Shown in pieces: positions 16,232 through 23,243 of a DNA stretch of 64,000 bases (position 1 is the first letter of the stretch; the number at the start of each line of letters is the position of its first letter). Both the position numbers and the translations under genes were made by a program. Where the stretch lies: the NCBI RefSeq assembly GCF_000714935.1, contig NZ_JMIR01000012.1:1-64000 (forward strand). The letters run 5' to 3'. A model generated the notes under the pieces. It saw nothing but the letters and a program-made list of their open reading frames with translations. It ran no database searches and was not told where the DNA came from. The DNA comes from Tumebacillus flagellatus (GTDB lineage Bacteria > Bacillota > Bacilli > Tumebacillales > Tumebacillaceae).

Positions 16232-17512
16232 ATGGCGATGAGTAATGTAAAATGGGTAATCGGGGCTGCTATGGCCGTTGCACTTGTTGTCCCGCAATCA
16301 ACTTTTGCTTCTGCAACAAAGAATGAACACACCATCAAGACGTCTACGTACTACAACGTAGACGAGCAAGGCACGAACATGGTCAAAGGCAATTCCCAAA
16401 ATTCCAAAGTCACCTTTCAAGAAGTGACCGTAAGCCAGTCTTCTACCAACATCATCGGTTCTGTTGAAGGAAAGACTCGCCTTCCCTTCCAATTGACCGG
16501 TACGTTAACTCAGGCAGAGGACGGCAAGAACATGATTGTCGGTCACCTAAAGGACGAAGGCGGTAATTTCGAGGTTTTGCATTTCAGTTTGGATCGTTCG
16601 AACTCGAAAGACCTTATGTTCGACAAGAATGTTAGTAAAAAAGATGAGACTGTTTTGCGTCTGTACCTGCTGGAAAAAAACACTCGAAATGTCACGGTCG
16701 TTGAATTGGTAAACCCGGACTTCCTTTCCGTGGATGATGCTTTCAAAAATCTTTCCAATTTCCCATTGACCGATCACAGCGATGAATTTTGGTATGGCAA
16801 GTTGCTTAAGCCGGTAAAAACCGAGTCTGTTGATTTGTCCAATACGGGTCCGCAAATCTACAAGTCTGATAAGGTCATGAAAGACTACGTGAACTCATAC
16901 AATGTAGCGGGAAGCTATATTTATGAGCACTTCATTGTCAATCACAACATTTCAGCTCCTGGGTCGATCGGTTCGGATGGCCAAACTTTTACTGCACAAA
17001 TGTACGTTTATGACGAGTACACCTTGAACTCTTCCGGTTCCAAGATCAGCAGTGACACTTATACAAAGATCGGTGCCTATTCGAGTTCGAAGTTAGACAC
17101 TTACTTAGACCTAGGCGATGCCTACCTCAACATGTTTTGGGATGGAGGCTACTCGACTTCCGGCTCTTTTGACGCGATTTTGCGCTGGGATATGGCTCTT
17201 CCCAAGACCCCTTTGGGCTTTACCGTGACCTACGCAGGCGGTCAAACGGTTCCAAACAAAAGCATGAAGACTTTTGACAACTCGGGTTCTTACAAATATC
17301 GTCAAGCCGGGGTCGAATGGGACAAAGGAAAGTACCTTCAATCCGTTGGACAAAACTTTTCCGCAAGTTTTACGGTAGGCTTATTTGATGCCAGTTCCTA
17401 TAGCTCTGTGAAGACCTGGGCAACTCGTTGGACGTACGATCTCTCGAGTACCCAAAACTACACATACGGCGGCACACAAACCGTTCCGGTTTACATCACT
17501 TACGGAAACTAA
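16232..17512 (+). CDS. Exported protein of unknown function
   Basis: This 426-aa protein starts at ATG 16232 with AAAGGTG upstream. A signal peptide (about residues 1-28, MSNVKWVIGAAMAVALVVP, cleavage near FASA) predicts secretion. The mature part is rich in Ser, Thr, Asn, Tyr and Asp with alternating hydrophobic residues, which suggests mostly beta structure, and ends in a Tyr/Thr-rich stretch. No catalytic motif or known domain is recognised. Codon use is more AT-rich than in flanking core genes. It is followed after 28 nt by a small membrane-protein gene, probably in one operon. It lies in the spoIID-murA island. Confidence 0.75.
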   Translation: MAMSNVKWVIGAAMAVALVVPQSTFASATKNEHTIKTSTYYNVDEQGTNMVKGNSQNSKVTFQEVTVSQSSTNIIGSVEGKTRLPFQLTGTLTQAEDGKNMIVGHLKDEGGNFEVLHFSLDRSNSKDLMFDKNVSKKDETVLRLYLLEKNTRNVTVVELVNPDFLSVDDAFKNLSNFPLTDHSDEFWYGKLLKPVKTESVDLSNTGPQIYKSDKVMKDYVNSYNVAGSYIYEHFIVNHNISAPGSIGSDGQTFTAQMYVYDEYTLNSSGSKISSDTYTKIGAYSSSKLDTYLDLGDAYLNMFWDGGYSTSGSFDAILRWDMALPKTPLGFTVTYAGGQTVPNKSMKTFDNSGSYKYRQAGVEWDKGKYLQSVGQNFSASFTVGLFDASSYSSVKTWATRWTYDLSSTQNYTYGGTQTVPVYITYGN

Positions 17513-17540
17513 TCAATAACAAAGGATAGGAGGCGTGTGA

Positions 17541-18128
17541 TTGAAAACGTCACGCTGGTTTGCTGGGACACTTGTTGGACTCGTATTGATTATCGGCACT
17601 TATTGGGCTACAAAGACTGCATTCGAGAATCGACATCACCAGGAATACTCCACACACATCTCCAATGCCCTGACCGATGTAAAAATGGCGGATCAAGGGA
17701 TACGTGATCTCCAACCACGATGGGGAGAGCTTTCTCAACTTGAGATTTCAAACGCTCTGCTGCAAGTGGCAAGTTCCTTGAAAGCTGCTGAAGTCGAAGC
17801 CGACGGTCTGCAAGGTTATCTCATGTATCATGACGATACGAACTTTGGTCCCAGCCCTTCCTTCTTATCCGACCTGTTTATGAACTATCGGGAAGCAGTC
17901 GAGTCTCGTCTCCGCGAAACTTGGAACCTGAACAAAGAGGATGCGAAATGGAGTGTCCTTCAACAAGACATCTCAACCATGGAGAAGGACTTGCACCACC
18001 TCGCGGAAGCCGACCCATCAAAAATGCAGAATGCCAAGTTATCTGAACTCCGTCAATACTGGTCTTCGTATACGGCTGATCTTAAGTTCCAAGAAGTCAA
18101 AAAACGCTACGACGAGAAACACCCGTAG
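17541..18128 (+). CDS. Unknown membrane-anchored helical protein
   Basis: This 195-aa product starts at TTG 17541, placed by GGAGG 7-8 nt upstream. One transmembrane segment near the N terminus (about residues 8-26) is followed by an outward-facing, mostly helical, charged domain with Leu-rich amphipathic stretches (DVKMADQGIRDL, LQQDISTMEKDLHHLAE). I do not recognise the family. It is the second gene of the two-gene unit starting at 16232, followed by a strong terminator. Confidence 0.72.
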   Translation: MKTSRWFAGTLVGLVLIIGTYWATKTAFENRHHQEYSTHISNALTDVKMADQGIRDLQPRWGELSQLEISNALLQVASSLKAAEVEADGLQGYLMYHDDTNFGPSPSFLSDLFMNYREAVESRLRETWNLNKEDAKWSVLQQDISTMEKDLHHLAEADPSKMQNAKLSELRQYWSSYTADLKFQEVKKRYDEKHP

Positions 18129-18149
18129 AATTCCAAAGTGGTAATGAAT

Positions 18150-18186
18150 AAGCCTCCTTCCCGTTAGGGAAAGAGGCTTTCGTTTT
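18150..18186 (+). terminator. Terminator of the 16232-18128 operon (murA-type copy)
   Basis: AAGCCTCCTTCCC and GGGAAAGAGGCTT form a stem-loop followed by TCGTTTT on plus. Nearly the same hairpin occurs at 22214-22249 and at 23195-23230 (the murA terminator), so it is one of three copies in this island. Confidence 0.85.
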
Positions 18187-18318
18187 CCTTGCCTTCAGAC
18201 TCTATCCGCACCTTCTGCACATCTTTGCAGGCAAGTTACACCTGAGATCACGGCAATTCGTCCGTCGATGCGAACATTTGCACCCATGCACGACAGTTCA
18301 GCAATATGTTACAAGCGT
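18187..18318 (-). pseudogene. Relic of the murA 3' end
   Basis: Positions 18222-18318 align without gaps to murA 23436-23532; long blocks such as TTCGTCCGTCGATGCGAAC are identical, with roughly four in five bases shared by eye. The 18187-18221 stretch resembles the last codons of murA (23232-23275). About 160-190 nt of murA between these two parts is missing. It carries its own copy of the murA terminator. It is a non-functional fragment. Confidence 0.85.
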
Positions 18319-18330
18319 AGCGAAGATACG

Positions 18331-18429
18331 CAGCGGGATAAGGAGCCAGGTCTTTTTGTTCATAGGAAAGATGCTCCTCCATTCTCAGAGTGTCTAGTGA
18401 AGTGTATGAGAGAGTGGGAGGGGTTATGA
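18331..18429 (-). pseudogene. Duplicate of spoIID promoter and first codons
   Basis: Positions 18331-18428 match 15843-15940 with only three differences in 98 nt. The copy includes the SigE-type promoter (GTTATGA 18423-18429, AGTGTATG 18401-18408, 14 bp apart), the GGAG ribosome site, the ATG and about eleven codons of spoIID. It then runs into the murA relic, so the frame encodes only a ~21-residue peptide. The transcript would read antisense toward the end of the 17541 gene. Confidence 0.92.
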
Positions 18430-18636
18430 AAAAGGTTAGGCACAGAGAGTATATCCATTGACCCCAAAGTTGGTTTTTTTCTGCACATTTGACTTCACGA
18501 AACTTATTGTAATGGTAACAAAAAAATCATCCCTACAATTCATTCCACCGAACCGTATTTATTCTTCGAGATATATCAAAGAGGCACGATAAACAACTCG
18601 TGCTCCTTCATAAGATATTCAAATTCACATTTAGAA
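18430..18636. other. AT-rich intergenic region after the immunity gene
   Basis: The hairpin GAG-G-CACGA / TCGTG-CTC (18581-18605) followed by TTTGATAT on the minus strand may terminate the toxin-immunity transcript. Nothing else is recognised. Confidence 0.4.
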
Positions 18637-19080
18637 TCACGAGGAGAGTTCCAGTGCCTTTCTTACCGCCTTTGCTAAATCCCCGCCTTGTAAGCTTTCT
18701 CCTAAAAGTAAGGTTTCATCTTTCTTGAGTATAAATCCATTTTTCCCTTGATTGGATGTCGGCAATACAGAATATCCTTTACGAATGCTCCAATCTAAAG
18801 CGACATATTTCGCTCCTTTTATGATTTGTAGATATCTCTTATTAAGCAACTTTTCAATCGGAGACTTGCTAAGATCTTCATTTGGTTTATTTAAACATTC
18901 CTCTAAAGCTTCTAGCAGATTCTCTTCTAAAACGTTATCAGGACAATCTTCTTCCAACACATGATATATTTCAATTTCAAGAGTTCCTCCCCATTTCTCC
19001 GACTTACCTTTAGGAATAATAATTAGCTTACCGCCAGATAGTAAGTATACACTCACACTCTTGTATTCCAACTTTCCCAC
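18637..19080 (-). CDS. Probable immunity protein to the Rhs/CdiA-type tRNase tip
   Basis: This 147-aa acidic cytosolic protein (no signal, no membrane segment) lies 30 nt downstream of the Rhs toxin gene on the same strand, the usual place for the cognate immunity gene. Its start (KLEYKSVSVYLLSGGKLIIIPKGKSEKWGGTLEIEIY) resembles CdiI proteins paired with CdiA C-terminal tRNases, as far as I can judge by eye. It should bind and block the toxin tip. DNA is AT-rich like the toxin tip, which fits a cassette moved as one piece. Confidence 0.7.
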   Translation of the reverse strand: MGKLEYKSVSVYLLSGGKLIIIPKGKSEKWGGTLEIEIYHVLEEDCPDNVLEENLLEALEECLNKPNEDLSKSPIEKLLNKRYLQIIKGAKYVALDWSIRKGYSVLPTSNQGKNGFILKKDETLLLGESLQGGDLAKAVRKALELSS

Positions 19081-19110
19081 TCCTTTATTTCACTATTTTC
19101 GTGATAATTG

Positions 19111-21336
19111 TTACTCCATTTTCGCGGCTTCTTCAATAATTCTTTCCAGTTGGTCAGACTGTGATTTTGATAGCTCAACCGGGGGTAATGCCAACTCCAA
19201 GATGCGTTGTGTATTCTCATCCAAATCAATACGTATACCTTTATAAGTCATCGGCTGAAATCCAGCGAGTAAATCTGCGTACCCCTTTATTGTGTTATAC
19301 AAGTTATTACCACTTTGGTATGTCTTGGAACTTACATCCAAGGATTTGATACTTGTAATAGAACTAGCTAAATCTCCTTCGCTTTTTGTGAACTTATCAA
19401 TAATGGGCATATTATTCATCATACCACCCAGCGTTTGTTCAATTTCCCAACCGCGTTGAAAAGGTGACTTTGCCCAAACTCCTATTGGAGACTTTACGAA
19501 ATCATCAGCTTTACTTAGGAGTTTAGCTCCCTTGGCTACATACGAACCTGGAACAAATGGAATTATCGCTGCTCCGATGTCCCAAAGCAAATAACCTACA
19601 TTAGTCCAAGTGGGATTACTATAGAGGTCGTATGCGCTCCACCCAATGCTTGCGATGTCAATGATGGTTTCAAGAAAATGTCCACTCGGGTCTCGATACT
19701 TTAAAGGATTATTCTGCACATAGGTGTATAGGTTCAGTGATAGTGGGCTTGTTAGATCTCCTTCAAAACTGTCCTGATTTATAAATCTACCTATACTTGG
19801 ATCATACCATCGTGCTCTGAGATTCTGCAACTTACTGGTTTCATCCCAAAACTCACCGGAGTAACGGAACGGGTTGGAGACCGTTTCTTGAGTGGTTTGC
19901 GGGTTGCCCCAGATGTCGTAGGTGTAGGTGTTCAGGACGTTGCCGTTGCTGTCGCGAAGTTCCGTGACGTCGTCGTGACCGTTGAGGGAGTAAAAGGCTT
20001 TGGTGCCATTGGCGTCTTCGCGAGAGATCAGTTGGCCGCCTTGGCCGCCTTGGCCGCCTTGGCCGCCTTGGCCGCCTTGGCCGCCTTGGCCGCCTTGGCC
20101 GCGGTAGTAGCGGGCTTTCAGTGACGCGGTTCCGTTGGTGACGGTCGCTTCGGCGATAATGTTGCTGCCATCATAGTAGTAACGCGTCGTTACACCATTC
20201 TCCGTGCGCTCGGTCATCAGTCCGTCGCCGTTGTACTTGTAGGTGACTACCTTGCCATCCGGGGTGGTCACTTTTTTCAGTTGGTTGTAGCCGTCGTACT
20301 CGTAGACGTTGAGGCTCGGAAGTACCAGTTTGTCCGATTGCTGCGTTTGACGGTTGCCTCGGTTGTCGTAAGTGTACGTTTCGTTGAACTGCGAAGATGT
20401 GGAGATGCGGTTCAGGGAGTCGTATCCGAAGGTATACTGCGCCGCGTTTTCCGTTTTGGATGTTTGGTTGTTGTTCAGGTCGTAGGTGTACCCGAACGTG
20501 TTCGTGACGGTGTTGTCGTTTTTTTTCTGAACTTCAGAGTTGACCATGTTCGTCTCGTTGTAGCCGTAGGTGGTCGTCATGCCGTTTTGCAGTTGCAGAG
20601 AAGCGACCACTCCGCTTCTCTTGTACGTGTATTGCGCGTCCGGCGACGCGGCGTTCGTGTCGGTTTTTACGTTTTGCAGACGGTTCATGCTGTCCAAAGC
20701 GTAGGTGATCGTCTTGCCAAACGGTTCTTGCAGAGAGACGACGTTGCCGTTGGCATCATACGTGTACTTGAGCGTCTTGGCGTCCGGATAGGTGACGGTG
20801 TCCAGTTGGCCCAATGCGTTGTAAGTGTAACTCGTCGTGCCCGTTTCATCCGTCATCTTGGTGCGGTGACCGCTCAAGTCGTACTCATACGAGACTGGAG
20901 CCGTGTTGGAGGTCATCGTGGAGTCCGGCGTTTTTTGGGTCAGTTGGTTCCGGGAGTTGTAGGCGAGCGTGGTGGTCTTCCCGTTGCGGTCTACTTGACG
21001 GATCAGGTTTCCGTTCAAGTCATAGTAGAGCTTTTGCAATTGGCCGAGCTCGTCGGTTTGCTTGATCAAGCGGCCCAGTTCGTCATACGTTTTGGTGACG
21101 GTACTGGCGTCTGCATTCGTGATCTTGGTGACGTTGCCGCGCATGTCGTAGGTGTACGAAGTCTTCGTGAGTTGCGGGTCGGTCACGCTCGTAAGTTGGT
21201 TCAGCGCGTCATAGGTGTATTGGGTGGTTTGGTTTTTGCTGTCGATGACTTTGGTCAGGTTTCCGAACGCGTCATAGGTGTTGGTGACAAGGTCAGGGGT
21301 GTCGCTTGCAGAACGAATCAGTTCTTGCAGCGTCAC
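19111..21336 (-). CDS. Rhs/YD-repeat toxin with CdiA-type tRNase C-terminus
   Basis: This 741-aa open frame starts at GTG, but the true 5' end is frameshifted upstream. Residues ~15-520 are YD repeats (TYDALGQLDTVTYPD-like units) that build the Rhs shell. The core ends with RARWYDPSIGRFINQD, NLYTYVQNNPLKYRDPSG (residues ~510-552). The 189-residue tip has a hydrophobic stretch, then FQRGWEIEQTLGG (Glu631/633), PIIDKF (Asp647), SITSIKSLD (Lys664) and a C-terminal ALPP helix region. This is the pattern of the CdiA_C_tRNase domain, which cleaves tRNA in rival cells. The tip DNA is AT-rich against the GC-rich core. A GQG tandem repeat sits at residues ~412-435. Export is doubtful unless the 5' frameshift is corrected. 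Confidence 0.82.
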   Translation of the reverse strand: MTLQELIRSASDTPDLVTNTYDAFGNLTKVIDSKNQTTQYTYDALNQLTSVTDPQLTKTSYTYDMRGNVTKITNADASTVTKTYDELGRLIKQTDELGQLQKLYYDLNGNLIRQVDRNGKTTTLAYNSRNQLTQKTPDSTMTSNTAPVSYEYDLSGHRTKMTDETGTTSYTYNALGQLDTVTYPDAKTLKYTYDANGNVVSLQEPFGKTITYALDSMNRLQNVKTDTNAASPDAQYTYKRSGVVASLQLQNGMTTTYGYNETNMVNSEVQKKNDNTVTNTFGYTYDLNNNQTSKTENAAQYTFGYDSLNRISTSSQFNETYTYDNRGNRQTQQSDKLVLPSLNVYEYDGYNQLKKVTTPDGKVVTYKYNGDGLMTERTENGVTTRYYYDGSNIIAEATVTNGTASLKARYYRGQGGQGGQGGQGGQGGQGGQGGQLISREDANGTKAFYSLNGHDDVTELRDSNGNVLNTYTYDIWGNPQTTQETVSNPFRYSGEFWDETSKLQNLRARWYDPSIGRFINQDSFEGDLTSPLSLNLYTYVQNNPLKYRDPSGHFLETIIDIASIGWSAYDLYSNPTWTNVGYLLWDIGAAIIPFVPGSYVAKGAKLLSKADDFVKSPIGVWAKSPFQRGWEIEQTLGGMMNNMPIIDKFTKSEGDLASSITSIKSLDVSSKTYQSGNNLYNTIKGYADLLAGFQPMTYKGIRIDLDENTQRILELALPPVELSKSQSDQLERIIEEAAKME
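20032..20103 (-). repeat. 9-bp tandem repeat inside the Rhs gene
   Basis: Eight copies of TTGGCCGCC (plus strand; last copy ends in G) begin at 20032, 20041, 20050, 20059, 20068, 20077, 20086 and 20095. They encode Gln-Gly-Gly repeats in frame. Copy number can change without breaking the frame. Confidence 0.95.
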
Positions 21337-21494
21337 TTTGCCGTACTTGTCATGGGTCTCGCAACTTGTGTAAGTTTCAGACGGTTTGCGTCTGCGCTGG
21401 CGGCGTAGGTCGGCTCGACAGTGCCGTATAAGGTGCCCATCACCGTCAGCACAGCAAGCATCCGGTGCCAGTTTTTTGTCTTCTTGGTGCTCAT
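21337..21494 (-). pseudogene. Frameshifted 5' end (signal peptide) of the Rhs gene
   Basis: ATG 21494, preceded by AAGGGGAAGTG, opens a classical signal peptide (MSTKKTKNWHRMLAVLTVMG..., ending TYAASA). After about 35 codons the frame hits TGA. Adding one A in the A-run at 21375-21377 would join it to the Rhs frame through LKTYTSCETHDKYGKVTL. It therefore looks like a one-base deletion. The joined protein would be ~795 aa, still much shorter than usual Rhs proteins. Confidence 0.72.
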
Positions 21495-21556
21495 TTCACT
21501 TCCCCTTCTCTCCTGAACTTTTCATGCTGATCGTAACCTGTCTGTTTGATTCCTTC

Positions 21557-22044
21557 TTACGATGCGGCCCCCGGGTCACCTGGTGTAATGCCGCCACCTC
21601 CGGTGCTTGTCCCCGTGACTTGAATTGCGGAAGTGGTCACTTTCTGCCCCTCACCCGAATCAAAGACGGCCGACACAGAGTAGGTGTACGACCCCGTTGT
21701 CAAACTGCCAAACGTGTAGTTGGTGCTCGAGCTGCTGACTGTTGTTACGTACGCCCCGTTTTTGTACAGCTTGTACCCCGAGACGGTGCCTTTCGTCGGA
21801 GCCGTCCATCTCAGCGTTGCAGAACCAGTCGCGGCAGTGGCGGTCACGTTGGTGATCGGGCTCAGTTGCTCCACTTTCAGGAGATTGCCGTTTTTGTCGT
21901 ACTTGTAGCCGTAGTACGTCGATGCCCGATTGATGTACAGATGGGTCAGCCTGTTGTTTTTGTCGCGGTTGCGGCAAACGCCGACTGTGGGAACATCGTC
22001 AGTGCGAAGGCACTGAGCAAGAGACATGCGATTTTCTTTTTCAA
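21557..22044 (-). pseudogene. Second broken YD/fibronectin-III exported fragment
   Basis: TTG 22044 with AGGAGTG upstream opens a signal peptide (MKKKIACLLLSAFALTMFP, ending AFAA). The frame stops at TGA after 31 codons. One extra A in the A5 run at 21957-21961 would join it to an open frame that continues NNRLTHLYIN, then one YD unit (YGYKYDKNGNLLKVEQ), then one fibronectin type III domain (about 90 residues, ITNVTATAATGSATLRWTAP...), ending in a Gly-rich tail at 21557. It looks like the remains of another Rhs-type wall protein, or a short secreted protein that suffered a frameshift. Confidence 0.65.
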
Positions 22045-22213
22045 GTAAGTGTCACTCCTATCCATCCCTTTTCAGTAAATAAAAATTTAAATTCACTTCG
22101 AAAATATACCGCATTTGCCAAAATTGTCAATATATGCGGACTCTTCATTTTGATTACGGATTGAGTCACTTCTATTCACACCTTTGAAGATGGCACCTTC
22201 TCGTTTCCAACAA
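22045..22213. other. Intergenic, AT-rich
   Basis: This stretch upstream of the broken YD gene probably holds its promoter. No clear hexamers are marked and no gene is seen. Confidence 0.4.
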
Positions 22214-22249
22214 AAAAAGCCTCCTTCCCATTGGGGAAAGAAGCTTTCG
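22214..22249 (-). terminator. Terminator (third copy of the murA-type hairpin)
   Basis: AAGCCTCCTTCCC and GGGGAAAGAAGCTT form a stem-loop with A-run/T-run flanks. It is nearly identical to 18150-18186 and 23195-23230. On the minus strand it would end transcription of the gene at 22331-22630. Confidence 0.8.
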
Positions 22250-22252
22250 TTT

Positions 22253-22294
22253 GACCTTGATCTCGATGTTGTCGTGGTTATCCATTTCCACTAG
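22253..22294 (-). pseudogene. Relic of an internal spoIID segment
   Basis: These 42 nt align without gaps to spoIID 15702-15743 with 36 identical positions (shared block GATCTCGATGT). They abut the copied terminator at 22214-22249, so a spoIID copy has lost both ends. Confidence 0.72.
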
Positions 22295-22330
22295 CAGTAG
22301 CGAGCTGAAGGCTGTCTTCGTGCCCCAGTT

Positions 22331-22630
22331 CTACTGAACAGGCAAGCGATAGTACGTATCGTCCAGTTCATGCTGGTAGTTTGGAGACACGACAAACATA
22401 CTTCCATTCGGTAATCTGATCTTTGAAAAATACTCTCCTTCCTTGAAGCTGTACAATACGGTCTGTGTATAGGAGTCTTGTTGCATGACGTATCTGTCAT
22501 TCAAATAGTGATCCACGTCCTTGGAAAAAGCGTACTTCCCCCAGGGGGTTCCATTGAAAAAGCAATACCCACCTGCCAGAATCAAGACCGCAAGGGAACC
22601 TGTCATCAACATCCATAGTCGTTTTTTCAT
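22331..22630 (-). CDS. Small membrane-anchored protein, unknown
   Basis: This 99-aa protein starts at ATG 22630 with GAGGTC 5 nt upstream. One transmembrane segment or signal anchor (about residues 5-25) is followed by ~70 residues with aromatic and charged residues (DVDHYLNDRYVMQQDSYTQTVLYSF, then NYQHELDDTYYRLPVQ at the end). The layout resembles small DUF3139-like lipid-facing proteins, but I do not firmly recognise it. It is followed by the copied terminator. Confidence 0.55.
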   Translation of the reverse strand: MKKRLWMLMTGSLAVLILAGGYCFFNGTPWGKYAFSKDVDHYLNDRYVMQQDSYTQTVLYSFKEGEYFSKIRLPNGSMFVVSPNYQHELDDTYYRLPVQ

Positions 22631-22666
22631 AAAGACCTCGATTCGTAAGGTATTTGCGACGTATCG

Positions 22667-23155
22667 CTATTCCGTTATTTTTTTGATAGACAATCCCTTG
22701 TTTCGAAAATGGATGAGGACTGTCGCACCAGACCCCAGCGACATCTCGTGTGACAGGGTGTGTTCATCGACGTCTAAGATCTCTTCGACGACGATATCAT
22801 CGAACCCGCGACCACGAATGTTTTCTTAATAGTCCACTTGAAACTTCGTAACGCCGCGATAGATCAATTCATAGCGGTCAACCCTCGTTACCACTTGAAG
22901 GACGACTTGGATCGGCTTGGAGATGAGCCCGCCTCCGTCTGTCATTCGGAGGGACGCCAATCTGTGGTCATGCAATCCATGTTTCGCGTAAAACGCAAGC
23001 GAGTTTTTCGTCATCCGATCGGCAAGGCTGTCGAAATGCGCTTTGTAGCGGATCAATGCCTCCACCCAACGGGCGTCTTCCGCTTCATATGCCTTCCTAT
23101 ACTCCTCCGTATCCTCAATCGGGAGCGGCAACTCGGACTCAAAAAAGTATTGCAT
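22667..23155 (-). pseudogene. DUF4085-like gene with an in-frame stop
   Basis: From ATG 23155 (after GGAGGTG) the frame codes for 109 residues (start MQYFFESELPLPIED) and meets TAA at 22826-22828 within ...FQVDY-stop-ENIRGRGF. The same frame then continues for 52 codons (DDIVVEEILDVDEH, SHEMSLGSGATVLIHF) to TAG at 22667. A single substitution in a Tyr-type codon would explain it. The whole ~162-residue product looks like the DUF4085 family of Firmicutes proteins of unknown role. It could be translated as a shortened protein but is more likely a decaying gene. Confidence 0.75.
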
Positions 23156-23194
23156 CTGGCAATCACCTCCATTCTATACTTCTTTGCGTATGAA

Positions 23195-23230
23195 AAAAAA
23201 CCTCCTTCCCATCAGGGAAAGAGGCTTTCG
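23195..23230 (-). terminator. Terminator of murA
   Basis: AACCTCCTTCCC/GGGAAAGAGGCTT hairpin, with eight A on the plus strand (T-run on minus), lies 14 nt after the murA stop. It is the presumed source of the copies at 18150 and 22214. Confidence 0.88.
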
Positions 23231-23243
23231 CTCGTCTTGCTCT

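Noticed and set aside
16232-18128. Toxin-immunity reading of the two-gene unit
   Set aside because: Exported protein plus membrane protein would fit, but no toxin motif or cassette hallmark is visible, so no function is claimed.
20032-20103. Possible CRISPR or protein-binding array
   Set aside because: The 9-bp units are contiguous, in frame and within a coding region.
20281-21408. Long plus-strand frame over the Rhs gene
   Set aside because: Val/Arg-rich shadow of the YD repeats with no recognisable protein features.
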